Shown in pieces: positions 25,570-33,934 of a stretch of DNA of 64,000 bases. The DNA is from Haloechinothrix_A salitolerans (GTDB lineage: Bacteria > Actinomycetota > Actinomycetes > Mycobacteriales > Pseudonocardiaceae). The stretch lies in assembly GCF_039544105.1 (NCBI RefSeq), contig NZ_BAABLA010000026.1; one strand, written 5' to 3'. The notes below the pieces were generated by a model that was not told where the DNA came from, did no database searches, and saw nothing but the letters and a program-made list of their open reading frames with translations. A program made the position numbers and the translations under genes. The stretch's first letter is position 1; each line of letters starts with the position of its first letter.

Positions 25570-26043
25570 TCAGTCCGTCCTGACCGCGATCTTGGCGGGA
25601 CCTGCCGCGCCCGCGGAGTCGCGGATGGTCACTTCGAGCACCCCTTCGTGGAAGCTCGCCTGGACGTCGTCATCCTGGACGCCTTCTGGAAGGGTGATGT
25701 CGCGCCGGAACTGTCCGGTAGACCGCTCCCGCACGAGGTAGTCCTCCTGCTCGTCGTCCTCGCCGCGGGTGCCCGCGATCGTCAGCGTCCCTCGGGAAAG
25801 GCTCACGTCCACGTCCTCGGGGTCGACGCCGGCGAGGTCGCAGCGAATAACAAGATCGGAGTCCTTGGCGAGGATGTCGGTCGCCGGGCTCCACGCGTCG
25901 GAGTACGGCCTTGGTTGCCCTGGCGTGATTGATTCTCCGTCGAGTCCGGTCATGCGGTCCGCGATTCGGTTCATTTCGCTAACTGTGTCGACGACGCCGC
26001 GGAACGGGTACCGATGCGCCTGCTTTCTACGGCGTAGGGCCAT
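25570..26043 (-). CDS. Hsp20/alpha-crystallin family small heat-shock protein
   Basis: A 157-residue ATP-independent holdase. The alpha-crystallin domain spans about 50-145, with DLVIRCDLAGVDPEDVDVSL, GTLTIAGTR and the closing SFHEGVLEVTI strand. An IxI-like C-terminal motif (KIAV) follows. The start ATG has GGAGGA nine bases upstream; the longer frame overlaps the BCCT gene end. It lies 31 bp downstream of the BCCT transporter on the same strand, so it may be read from that promoter. No HspR HAIR repeat was seen. Confidence 0.92.
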   Translation of the reverse strand: MALRRRKQAHRYPFRGVVDTVSEMNRIADRMTGLDGESITPGQPRPYSDAWSPATDILAKDSDLVIRCDLAGVDPEDVDVSLSRGTLTIAGTRGEDDEQEDYLVRERSTGQFRRDITLPEGVQDDDVQASFHEGVLEVTIRDSAGAAGPAKIAVRTD

Positions 26044-26074
26044 GTCGATCAGTCCTCCATGGGTGAGTGCGGGG

Positions 26075-27736
26075 TCACGTGTCAACGGATTCCCTGACGG
26101 GCTCGTGATCTTTTCGCGCGGTGCCGCGTTGTCGGCTGGCGTCGCTCGCGACGAGCGCGGACGCCGAGGGCACCGACGCAAGCCGCTCACTCCGGAAGCC
26201 CTTCGCGAGGCCGATCGCGAGCAGCACGAGTGCGATGCCGAACGGCAACCCAGCGGTCACCGACGCCGCCTGCAACGCCCCAAGGGCAACGGCACCGCCG
26301 ACCCAGAGCAGCACCGCGGCGATGGCACCTTCGGTGATCGCCCAGAAGATCCGTTGGGCCCTGACGGGATGTGGGTCGCCGCCGTTGGTGAGCATGTCGA
26401 CCACGAGAGAGCCGGAATCCGACGAGGTGGCGAAGAAGACGGCCACGACGATTACGGTGAGCAGCGCGAGAGCGGTCGCCAGCCAGCCCGTCAATGGCAG
26501 CGCGCCGAGCAGGGTGAACAGTGCCTCTTCCGGCGCGGCCGACGCGATGTCGACGGCGCCGTTGCGCTGGTAGAACAACCCGGTTCCGCCCAGCACGGCG
26601 AACCACACGATGGAGGCGACCACCGGAGCGAACAGCGAGCCCGCGATGAACTGCCGGATCGTGCGGCCATAGGAGATGCGGGCGATGAACATTCCGACGA
26701 ACGGTGACCAGGACATCCACCAGCCCCAGTAGAACAACGTCCAGCTCGCCTGCCACGCGGCCGCGTCAGGGTGCGTCTCCGCGCTGAAGGTTTCGAAGCT
26801 CATTCCCACGACGTTCTGCAAATACTCGCCGGTGTAGTCGGCCAGGCCGGTGAGGATGAACAGCTTGGGTCCGACCGCGAAAACGAAGAGCATCAGCAGG
26901 AGCGCCAGCCCCAGGTTGAGTACCGACAGCCTGCGAATGCCCTTGTCGATCCCCAGGACCACACTGACGACGGCGATCGCGGTGATCAACGCGATGATCG
27001 CGAGCTGCAGGGTCGGATTGTTTGGAAGCCCGAACACCTCGCCGAGCCCCGCGTTGATCTGCTGCGCGCCGAGTCCCAGCGACGTCGCGAGGCCGAACAG
27101 CGTGCCGAACACGGCGAGGACGTCGACCACATGACCGACCCAGCCGTAGATCCGGTCGCCGATCAGCGGATACAGTCCGGCCGCTGGCCGCAGGGGCAGG
27201 CCCTTGCGGAAGCAGAAGTAGCCCATCGACAACCCGAGCACGATGTAGATCGCCCAGGGATGCAGACCCCAGTGGAAGATGGTGTAGCGCATAGCGTCGG
27301 CGGGACCGTCCGGGCCACCATTCGCGACCATCGGGGCGTTCACCAAATGGTACGGGGCCTCGTAAACGCCGAAGAACACCAGCCCGATACCCATACCCGC
27401 GCTGAACAGCATGGCGAACCAAGGCAGCGTGCGGTACTCCGGCCGGGAGTCGTCCGGCCCGAGCCGGAGCCTGCCGTAACGGCTCGCCATCATCGCGATG
27501 ACGAAGGCCAGAAACAGCGTGGCCACCAGGATGTAGAGCCAGCCGAGGTTCGTGGTGATGAAGTCGAGCACCGCGCTGGCGGCCCTGTCCGTCGCGTCGG
27601 TGAAGAACACCCCCGCCACCAGGAAAGCCAGCGCGAGGGCGATCGAGGTGAAGAAAACGGGCGGATTGGTATGGCGGCGGAAGTAGCCGTCCTCGCTTTC
27701 CTCGCTGGTCGACGCGGGTCGACCGGTGGTGGTCAT
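26075..27736 (-). CDS. BCCT-family betaine/carnitine/choline transporter
   Basis: A 553-residue permease with 12 predicted helices. The signature FYWGWWMSWSPFVGMFIARIS holds the tryptophan-rich substrate box. GMGIGLVFFGVYEAPYHL gives the glycine motif of helix 3. These symporters import glycine betaine, choline or ectoine with Na+ or H+ as osmoprotectants. The ATG has GGAGG eight bases upstream; the longer frame is rejected because it overlaps qcrA. A candidate promoter is minus-strand GTTT N17 GGGGAT near 27817-27843. Its partner on the strand is hsp20, fitting an osmotic and heat stress unit. Confidence 0.93.
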   Translation of the reverse strand: MTTTGRPASTSEESEDGYFRRHTNPPVFFTSIALALAFLVAGVFFTDATDRAASAVLDFITTNLGWLYILVATLFLAFVIAMMASRYGRLRLGPDDSRPEYRTLPWFAMLFSAGMGIGLVFFGVYEAPYHLVNAPMVANGGPDGPADAMRYTIFHWGLHPWAIYIVLGLSMGYFCFRKGLPLRPAAGLYPLIGDRIYGWVGHVVDVLAVFGTLFGLATSLGLGAQQINAGLGEVFGLPNNPTLQLAIIALITAIAVVSVVLGIDKGIRRLSVLNLGLALLLMLFVFAVGPKLFILTGLADYTGEYLQNVVGMSFETFSAETHPDAAAWQASWTLFYWGWWMSWSPFVGMFIARISYGRTIRQFIAGSLFAPVVASIVWFAVLGGTGLFYQRNGAVDIASAAPEEALFTLLGALPLTGWLATALALLTVIVVAVFFATSSDSGSLVVDMLTNGGDPHPVRAQRIFWAITEGAIAAVLLWVGGAVALGALQAASVTAGLPFGIALVLLAIGLAKGFRSERLASVPSASALVASDASRQRGTARKDHEPVRESVDT

Positions 27737-27886
27737 ATCCGGCCCTCCTCGGGTGCGCTCGTGTTCGCGCCCTGCGGGCAGCCGGCGCCGCACAGGCCGC
27801 TCCGTACGCGCGCCGGATCCCCGCGCCGACGCGGTCGCTAAACATTCGTCCGGTGAGCGGCACCTCCGCCGCGCGCTGACCGGCGT

Positions 27887-27912
27887 GTTTTCGCTCGCGG
27901 GACGCCGGGTAG
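27887..27912 (+). promoter_or_regulatory. Sigma B/F-type promoter of the qcrAB operon
   Basis: GTTT, 16 bases, GGGTAG. The qcrA ATG follows 38 bases downstream with a GGGAGGTG ribosome site. The identical GTTT-N16-GGGTAG arrangement drives the heptose operon (43348-43373). Confidence 0.6.
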
Positions 27913-27950
27913 CCCCGGTGCGCATCATTCGTCGCGTCGCGGGAGGTGGC

Positions 27951-29087
27951 ATGGGCGGCAGCGGGGACGACGAGCGTCCGGGTGCCAGCGCGCAGGAGGC
28001 CGACGGTAAGGACCTGTTCCGGCTGGGCACCCAGCGGGACGACGTCGAGCTGCGCAGGTACGAGTACCCCTGGCCGGAACCCGGAACGCGCGCGGAGAAG
28101 CGCGCCCGCAGGCACGTCCTGTACTGGTGGGCGCTGACTGTCGTCAGCGGCATCACGGCGGCCGTGGTGTACCTGGCGTGGCCCTGGCAGTACGTGCCAC
28201 CCGGCGGTGGTGGCCATACCTGGTACGTGCTCTACACGCCGGTGCTCGGGCTGTCGATCGGCGTGGCGCTGGTCAGCTTCGCGTTCGGCTTCATCGTGCT
28301 GGTGAAGCGGTTCTTCCCGGAGGAGCAAGCGGTGCAGCAGCGCCACGACGCCGAGCACTCGCCCGCGGAGGACCGCGCCACGCTCGCCGCGACCGCGGCG
28401 GAGGCGGCCAACGCGAGCGGGCTGCGCCGCCGCTCGGTGTTCACCCGCGCGGCGGGCCTCGGCGTCGGTGCGCTCGGTACCGGCCTCGGTGTCACGATCC
28501 TGGGCGGCGTTGTGCATAACCCCTGGGACACCACGGGCCTGAACGAGTCCGCGAAGGACACGCTGTGGCGGACCGGCTGGAAGCCCGTCGCGGGCGAGAC
28601 TGTCTACCTGCGCGCCGACTCGGGGGACCCGCACGAGGTCATTCTGGTGCGGCCGGAGGACCTTGGCGCGCCAGGCATCATGAGCGTCGTCCCGTTCCGG
28701 GAGTCTGAACGCGACAACCCGGAGATGCTCAGCAAGGCGCGGCACCGCGCCGACAACCCGGCGACGTTGCTGCGGCTGCCGCCGCGCACGGAGGTCGCGC
28801 CGAAGGCGGGCAGGGAAGGCATGAACGTCGGCGACTTCTACGCCTACTCGCGGGTGTGCACGCACCTCGGCTGCCCGGTGACGATGTACGAGGGCAGGAC
28901 CGACCGGCTGTTCTGCCCGTGCCACCAGTCGATGTTCGACCTCCGCGAGCACGCCAAACCAATTTTCGGACCCGCGACCCGCGCGCTGCCCCAACTGCCG
29001 ATCGACCTCGACGAGTCCGGCTACTTCGTCGCGACCGGCGATTTCACCGCGCCCATCGGCCCGAGCTTCTGGGAGCTGGAGCCATGA
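27951..29087 (+). CDS. qcrA: Cytochrome bc1 complex Rieske iron-sulfur subunit
   Basis: A 378-residue actinobacterial-type QcrA. It has three N-terminal transmembrane segments (about 64-86, 92-118 and 160-185) and a soluble Rieske domain. The 2Fe-2S ligands are C303, H305, C322 and H325 (CTHLGC and CPCHQS); C308 and C324 form the usual disulfide. Acidic residues dominate the first 50. The start follows GGGAGGTGG. The stop overlaps qcrB as ATGA. No qcrC (dihaem cytochrome c) is encoded nearby, so it must share QcrC with the main complex or act differently. Confidence 0.93.
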   Translation: MGGSGDDERPGASAQEADGKDLFRLGTQRDDVELRRYEYPWPEPGTRAEKRARRHVLYWWALTVVSGITAAVVYLAWPWQYVPPGGGGHTWYVLYTPVLGLSIGVALVSFAFGFIVLVKRFFPEEQAVQQRHDAEHSPAEDRATLAATAAEAANASGLRRRSVFTRAAGLGVGALGTGLGVTILGGVVHNPWDTTGLNESAKDTLWRTGWKPVAGETVYLRADSGDPHEVILVRPEDLGAPGIMSVVPFRESERDNPEMLSKARHRADNPATLLRLPPRTEVAPKAGREGMNVGDFYAYSRVCTHLGCPVTMYEGRTDRLFCPCHQSMFDLREHAKPIFGPATRALPQLPIDLDESGYFVATGDFTAPIGPSFWELEP

Positions 29088-30670
29088 GCCAGCGGCGCAG
29101 CACCAGCGGCACCGCGGCAGGGAAGCTGTTCGACGTCGTCGATGAGCGGTTCCCGTCGGCGGGGACGATGCGGCACCAGGTCAACAAGGTGTTTCAGAAG
29201 CACTGGTCGTTCCTGCTCGGCGAGGTGGCGCTGTACAGCTTCTTCGTGCTGCTGCTTTCCGGGACCTACCTGGCGTGGTTCTTCGACCCGTCCATGGAGA
29301 AGGTCACCTACGACGGCTCGTACACGATGTTGCGGGGCATCGAGATGTCGCGGGCGTACGAGTCGACGTTGGACATCTCGTTCGAAGTGCGCGGCGGGCT
29401 GCTCGCGCGGCAGATCCACCACTGGGCCGCCCTGGTGTTCGTCGCGGCGATCGTGACACACATGGGGCGAATCTTCTTCACCGGCGCGTTCCGCAAGCCG
29501 CGCGAGGTCAACTGGGTGATCGGCGTGCTGCTGCTGACGATCGCCATCATGGAGGGCTTCACCGGCTACTCGCTGCCCGACGACCTGCTCTCCGGCACCG
29601 GTCTGCGGATCACCTCGGGAATCGTGCTGTCGATCCCCGTGGTGGGGACGTGGCTGCACTGGCTGGTGTTCGGTGGCGAGTACGCCGGTGAGGAGATCAT
29701 CCCTCGGTTGTTCACCATCCACATCCTGCTGCTGCCCGGGCTGCTGCTGGCGCTGATCGGCGTGCATCTGGCGATCGTGTGGTACCAGAAGCACACGCAG
29801 TTCCCCGGCCGCGTCAGCCGGGAGTCGAACGCCGTCGGCGTGCGGGTGTTGCCAGGCTTCGCGGCCAAGAGCGGGTCGCTGTTCACCGCCGTCACGGGCT
29901 TGCTCGCGGCGATGGGCGGGCTGCTGCAGATCAACCCGATCTGGAACTACGGCCCGTACAAGCCGTCGCACGTCTCCGCCGGGTCGCAGCCCGACTGGTA
30001 TCTGATCTGGGTGGACGGTGCCGCCCGGCTCTGGCCCGCCTGGGAGATTCCGTTGGTCGACTACCGGATTCCGGCAGTGATGTGGCCGACGGTCATCACG
30101 CCGACGCTGCTGGTCGGGGCCGCGCTGTGCTACCCATGGATCGACCGGGCGCTCACCAAGGACTACCGGCGGCACAACATCTTGGAACGCCCCCGCGACG
30201 CCCCGGTCCGCACCGGGCTCGGCGCGATGGTCATCACGTTCGTGCTGGTGCTGCTGGCTTCCGGTGTCAACGACATCCTGGCGCACGTCTTGGAGATCTC
30301 GCTGAACGGCTTGCTCTGGGCGGGCCGCATCGGGATCGTGTTCCTGCCGCTGGCGGCGTACCTGCTGACCTACCACGTCTGCCGCGCCTTGCAGCGCGAC
30401 GACCGGAAGGTGCTCGAGGAAGGCATGGAGACCGGCATTATCCGGCGATACCCGCACGGGCACATGGTCGACGTCCACCAGCCGCTGGCCACCTCAGACG
30501 GCGAGGCGAAGCCGTTGCCGTACGCGGGGACACCGGTACCGAAGAAGGCCAACGACCTCGGCCTGGCTGGCTCACCGGTACCGGGCGGGCTGCTGCGGCC
30601 CGACCCACCCCCGGACCGCGAACGAGAGCGAGGTGAGGACGGGGAGACGTCGTCGGGGGACACGTCATGA
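29084..30670 (+). CDS. qcrB: Cytochrome b subunit of the bc1 complex
   Basis: A 528-residue cytochrome b. Haem ligands are H112/H126 and H213/H228; the second pair is separated by 14 residues. The Qo-site motif is PDWY at 303-306. After eight or nine helices the protein has a roughly 120-residue Pro/Asp/Glu-rich cytosolic extension, typical of actinobacterial QcrB. It oxidises menaquinol together with QcrA. Its translation is coupled to qcrA and to the next small gene by ATGA overlaps. Confidence 0.93.
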   Translation: MSQRRSTSGTAAGKLFDVVDERFPSAGTMRHQVNKVFQKHWSFLLGEVALYSFFVLLLSGTYLAWFFDPSMEKVTYDGSYTMLRGIEMSRAYESTLDISFEVRGGLLARQIHHWAALVFVAAIVTHMGRIFFTGAFRKPREVNWVIGVLLLTIAIMEGFTGYSLPDDLLSGTGLRITSGIVLSIPVVGTWLHWLVFGGEYAGEEIIPRLFTIHILLLPGLLLALIGVHLAIVWYQKHTQFPGRVSRESNAVGVRVLPGFAAKSGSLFTAVTGLLAAMGGLLQINPIWNYGPYKPSHVSAGSQPDWYLIWVDGAARLWPAWEIPLVDYRIPAVMWPTVITPTLLVGAALCYPWIDRALTKDYRRHNILERPRDAPVRTGLGAMVITFVLVLLASGVNDILAHVLEISLNGLLWAGRIGIVFLPLAAYLLTYHVCRALQRDDRKVLEEGMETGIIRRYPHGHMVDVHQPLATSDGEAKPLPYAGTPVPKKANDLGLAGSPVPGGLLRPDPPPDRERERGEDGETSSGDTS

Positions 30671-30897
30671 GGAAGCGCACCACCCCGGAGGACCGTGTCG
30701 CACCCGGCCTGTTCATCGCGGCGTTCGCCTGTCTGCTGTACCTGGGCGGGCTGTTCGTGATGGCGTTGCTGCGGGGTCCGAATCCCGTGTACGTCTACGT
30801 CAGCGGTGGTGCGGTCGTGGTGTTCGCGCTCGGTCTCGCGCAGGCTCTGCGGGTACGAGCGCGGAACCTGCGGGCGCGAGGGCGGCAGGGGGAGTAG
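30667..30897 (+). CDS. Small two-helix membrane protein after qcrB
   Basis: A 76-residue protein of unknown function. It has two hydrophobic helices (about 13-35 and 43-62) flanked by Arg/Lys and ends in a basic tail. Its ATG overlaps the qcrB stop, so it is made with the bc1 subunits and may be a small accessory subunit of that complex, which is inference. No conserved motif was recognised. Confidence 0.7.
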   Translation: MRKRTTPEDRVAPGLFIAAFACLLYLGGLFVMALLRGPNPVYVYVSGGAVVVFALGLAQALRVRARNLRARGRQGE

Positions 30898-30930
30898 CGC
30901 GGGGTGCGCGCCCGCGACGGCTGTTGGTTC

Positions 30931-32640
30931 CTACGACTCGCCTTGCGGCTCACCGTAGTGCCGCACCCGCCGTTCCAGCTCCATCCGGGAGTGCATGTGT
31001 GGATAGTGCAGCTCGAACGACGGGCGCTCGGATCGGATGCGCGGCAGTTCGTAGAAGTTGTGCCGGGGCGGCGGGCAGGTCGTCGACCACTCGAGCGAGT
31101 TGGCGTGCCCCCACGGATCGTCGTGGACGACGACCTCGCCGAAGCGGTAGCTGGCGAAGACGTTGTAGAGGAACGGCAGCATGGACAGTCCCAGCAGTAA
31201 CGAGCCGATGGTGGAGATGCTGTTGAGAACCGTGAACCCATCGCTGGGTAGATAGTTGGCGATGCGGCGAGGCATGCCTTCCGCGCCGAGCCAGTGGTGC
31301 ACCAGGAAGGTGGTGTGGAAGCCGATGAGCGTGGTCCAGAAGTGCCATTTGCCGAGCCGCTCGTCCATCATCCGGCCGGTGATCTTGGGGAACCAGAAGT
31401 AGATACCGGCGAAGGTGGCGAACACGATCGTGCCGAACAGGACGTAGTGCAGATGCGCCACGATGAAATAGCTGTCGGTCAGGTGGAAATCCATCACCGG
31501 CGCCGCGACGATCACGCCGGACAACCCGCCGAGCACGAACGTCAGCATGAAGCCTAGCGAGAACAGCATCGGCGTCTCGAAGGTGAGCCTGCCGCGCCAC
31601 ATCGTGCCGATCCAGTTCCAGAACTTGATGCCAGTCGGCACCGCGATGAGGAATGACAGCAACGAGAAGAACGGCAACAGCACCGCCCCGGTGGCGAACA
31701 TGTGGTGCGCCCACACCGTGAACGACAGCACGACGACCGCGCCTGTTGCCCACACGAGCGCCTTGTAGCCGAAGATCGGCTTGCGGCTGAACACCGGGAT
31801 GATCTCCGAGATGATGCCGAAGTACGGCACCGCGACGATGTAGACCTCGGGGTGGCCGAAGAACCAGAACAGGTGCTGCCAGAGAACCACGCCGCCGTTG
31901 GCGGGATCGAAGGTGTGCGCGCCGAGCTTGCGGTCCGCGAGCAAGCCGAACAGCGCCGCGGTGAGCACCGGGAACGCCGAGAGGATCAACACACTGACGA
32001 GCAGGATGTTCCAGGTGAAGATCGGCATCCGGAACATCGTCATGCCTGGTGCTCGCAGGCAGATGATCGTGGTGACCAGATTGACCGTCGCCAAGATGGT
32101 GCCCGCACCACTGACGATCAGTCCGACGACCCAGAGGTCGGGACCGATACCGGGACTGAACTCCGCGCGGCTGAGCGGCGCGTACGCGAACCAGCCGAAC
32201 GCGGCTGCCCCACCAGGCGTGAGGAACCCGGCAATCACCATCAATCCGCCCGGCAGGTACAGCCAGTACGACAGTGCGTTGAGCCGAGGAAACGCGACAT
32301 CGGGTGCCCCGATCTGTAGTGGGACGACATAGTTCGCGAAGCCGAGCACGTTCGGTGTCGCGTACAGCAGCAGCATCACCGCGCCGTGCACGGTGAACAG
32401 CTGGTTGTACTGGTGTTCGTTGAGGAACTGCATTCCCGGCTGCGCGAGTTCGCCGCGCATCAGCAGCGCCAGCAGACCGGCGAACAGGAAGAAACCGAAC
32501 GTGGTGACCAGGTAAAGGATGCCGATCATCTTGTGATCGGTCGTGGTGGCGAGCCGCAGCATCGTCGTGCCGAACGGAACACGCTCGCGCCTCGGCCGGA
32601 CCGGCACCTCGACCAGTTCGGTGTCTTTCGCTCGCGTCAT
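30931..32640 (-). CDS. ctaD: Cytochrome c oxidase subunit I (aa3 type)
   Basis: A 569-residue, 12-helix haem-copper oxidase catalytic subunit. H85 and H397 are the probable low-spin haem a ligands and H395 the haem a3 ligand. H263 with Y267 (HPEVY) plus H312-H313 form CuB and the cross-linked Tyr. K293 (GYKALVW) fits the K-channel. No ctaC, ctaE or ctaF lies nearby, so this appears to be a second CtaD that would borrow other subunits. It converges on the qcr operon with a 33-bp gap. Confidence 0.95.
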   Translation of the reverse strand: MTRAKDTELVEVPVRPRRERVPFGTTMLRLATTTDHKMIGILYLVTTFGFFLFAGLLALLMRGELAQPGMQFLNEHQYNQLFTVHGAVMLLLYATPNVLGFANYVVPLQIGAPDVAFPRLNALSYWLYLPGGLMVIAGFLTPGGAAAFGWFAYAPLSRAEFSPGIGPDLWVVGLIVSGAGTILATVNLVTTIICLRAPGMTMFRMPIFTWNILLVSVLILSAFPVLTAALFGLLADRKLGAHTFDPANGGVVLWQHLFWFFGHPEVYIVAVPYFGIISEIIPVFSRKPIFGYKALVWATGAVVVLSFTVWAHHMFATGAVLLPFFSLLSFLIAVPTGIKFWNWIGTMWRGRLTFETPMLFSLGFMLTFVLGGLSGVIVAAPVMDFHLTDSYFIVAHLHYVLFGTIVFATFAGIYFWFPKITGRMMDERLGKWHFWTTLIGFHTTFLVHHWLGAEGMPRRIANYLPSDGFTVLNSISTIGSLLLGLSMLPFLYNVFASYRFGEVVVHDDPWGHANSLEWSTTCPPPRHNFYELPRIRSERPSFELHYPHMHSRMELERRVRHYGEPQGES

Positions 32641-32679
32641 GCTCCCAACCGCTTCCGCCCGTTGACTGGCGTGTAAGGC

Positions 32680-32705
32680 ATACCCACGCCGCCGGACGAC
32701 TACAC
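32680..32705 (-). promoter_or_regulatory. Sigma B/F-type promoter of ctaD
   Basis: Minus strand GTGT, 16 bases, GGGTAT. It lies 39 bases before the ctaD ATG, which has a short GGGAG site. Confidence 0.5.
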
Positions 32706-32780
32706 GTGGGCGAGCGGCTGGGTGCTCTCGCCTACTTCGCTGACGCTGCGCCGGAGAGTGCTCCGGCCTAGCGGACGGGT

Positions 32781-33251
32781 CTACCCCTTGCGTTTGCCGG
32801 TGAGGTCGCGGGCCTCTTCGATGCGCCGTGCCGCGCTCATTTCCAGCGCGGTGAGCAGGAGATACAGCGTCGAGCCAACGAAAGACCCGAGGGGCCAGGC
32901 GACCAGCTCCGGCAGGACAAGTCCGACCAACGCGGCCGCGCCGACCGCCACGGAGATCGACACGATGCCCAGCGAACCGCCGAGCGCAACCACCGTCGTT
33001 TGCTCCTGCTCGGCCAGCGAACGACGGAACCCACGTGTAGCGGCGACCTGGATGGCCGCGAAACTGGCCACCGCCCCGAGCAGGAACAGGAAGATGTGGG
33101 CCACGCCCGGCGTGCGATGCAGCGACGTCAGCACCGCGAGCACCGACGTGATCATCACGGAGAACCCATAGGCGCCGGAGTTGTTGCGCAGGGAGAGCCG
33201 CAGTTCCTGCACGTACAACGAGAACTGCTGGCGCTGCGAGCTGGTGGTCAT
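32781..33251 (-). CDS. Four-helix membrane protein of unknown function
   Basis: A 156-residue protein with a short polar N-terminus (SQRQQFSLYVQELRLSLRN) and four hydrophobic helices (about 28-47, 55-75, 90-110 and 115-137), then a basic tail. No family was recognised with confidence. The ATG at 33251 is chosen because the upstream extension is Arg/Ser-rich shadow sequence. It lies between another small membrane protein and ctaD on the same strand, so a role near the accessory oxidase is possible but unproven. Confidence 0.65.
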   Translation of the reverse strand: MTTSSQRQQFSLYVQELRLSLRNNSGAYGFSVMITSVLAVLTSLHRTPGVAHIFLFLLGAVASFAAIQVAATRGFRRSLAEQEQTTVVALGGSLGIVSISVAVGAAALVGLVLPELVAWPLGSFVGSTLYLLLTALEMSAARRIEEARDLTGKRKG

Positions 33252-33300
33252 CAGCGTGGTTCTTCCCGTGCGGGTCAGCGTCGGTGCGGTGGCATGGCGG

Positions 33301-33840
33301 CTACATGACCTCGTCGGACTCCGGTGGTGGCTCCTGCGGGAACGGCTTGCCCGCCGATGCCCCGATCGCGATCGCCAGCCCTGCCGCCGAGGTGACGACG
33401 TAGACGATGGCATTGCCCCAGCCGACATTGAGGTAGGTGCCTTCCGCGATCACCGCGGGAATGCTGTACGCCGAAAGACCAAGGTAGGCCATGAACAGCG
33501 CGACGCCGAAGACCTTGGTCGCCGAGCGCCGTATGGGTGCCAACAAGCCCCACACGGCGGTACCCCCGTGCGCCGCGAGCAAGAACCAGCTCACGCCGAA
33601 ATCGGCTACGAGATGCAGGTGCCCGAGCGGGCCGACCGCTGTGGCGCCAAGACTGATGACGCTGGTGACGGTGATAGCCGCATAGAGGAGGCCGACGGCC
33701 AGCGCGAGCAGCTTCGGCCACCCAGGCCGACGGTGATAGACGTCGGACTCGGTGAGTGTGTCGTGTCGGCCGCGCTGGTCAGGCCGATCCCGCTCGTCGG
33801 CTCGGCCGGAACGATGAGGCTCAGCGGGCATCAACATCAC
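33301..33840 (-). CDS. Four-helix membrane protein, DUF4383-like
   Basis: A protein of about 179 residues with a charged N-terminus and four helices (about 43-65, 75-98, 108-127 and 140-162). The His and Gly pattern in LGHLHLVADFGVSWFLLAAHGGTAVWGL is reminiscent of DUF4383 proteins, a tentative match. Several starts are possible (GTG 33840, ATG 33837, ATG 33831). A GTTT-N15-GGGAAC promoter lies 27 bases upstream. It is followed after 49 bp by the other membrane protein gene. Function unknown. Confidence 0.6.
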   Translation of the reverse strand: MMLMPAEPHRSGRADERDRPDQRGRHDTLTESDVYHRRPGWPKLLALAVGLLYAAITVTSVISLGATAVGPLGHLHLVADFGVSWFLLAAHGGTAVWGLLAPIRRSATKVFGVALFMAYLGLSAYSIPAVIAEGTYLNVGWGNAIVYVVTSAAGLAIAIGASAGKPFPQEPPPESDEVM

Positions 33841-33867
33841 CTACCGCATCGGTTTCTCAGCATCGGA

Positions 33868-33892
33868 GTTCCCGCTGTGTCACCCGACAAAC
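33868..33892 (-). promoter_or_regulatory. Sigma B/F-like promoter of the small membrane-protein genes
   Basis: Minus strand GTTT, 15 bases, GGGAAC, the same variant found before chaB. Confidence 0.45.
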
Positions 33893-33934
33893 CAGGCGCC
33901 GCGGGCGCCTGGATGTTTCCGGCACTCGCGGCGG

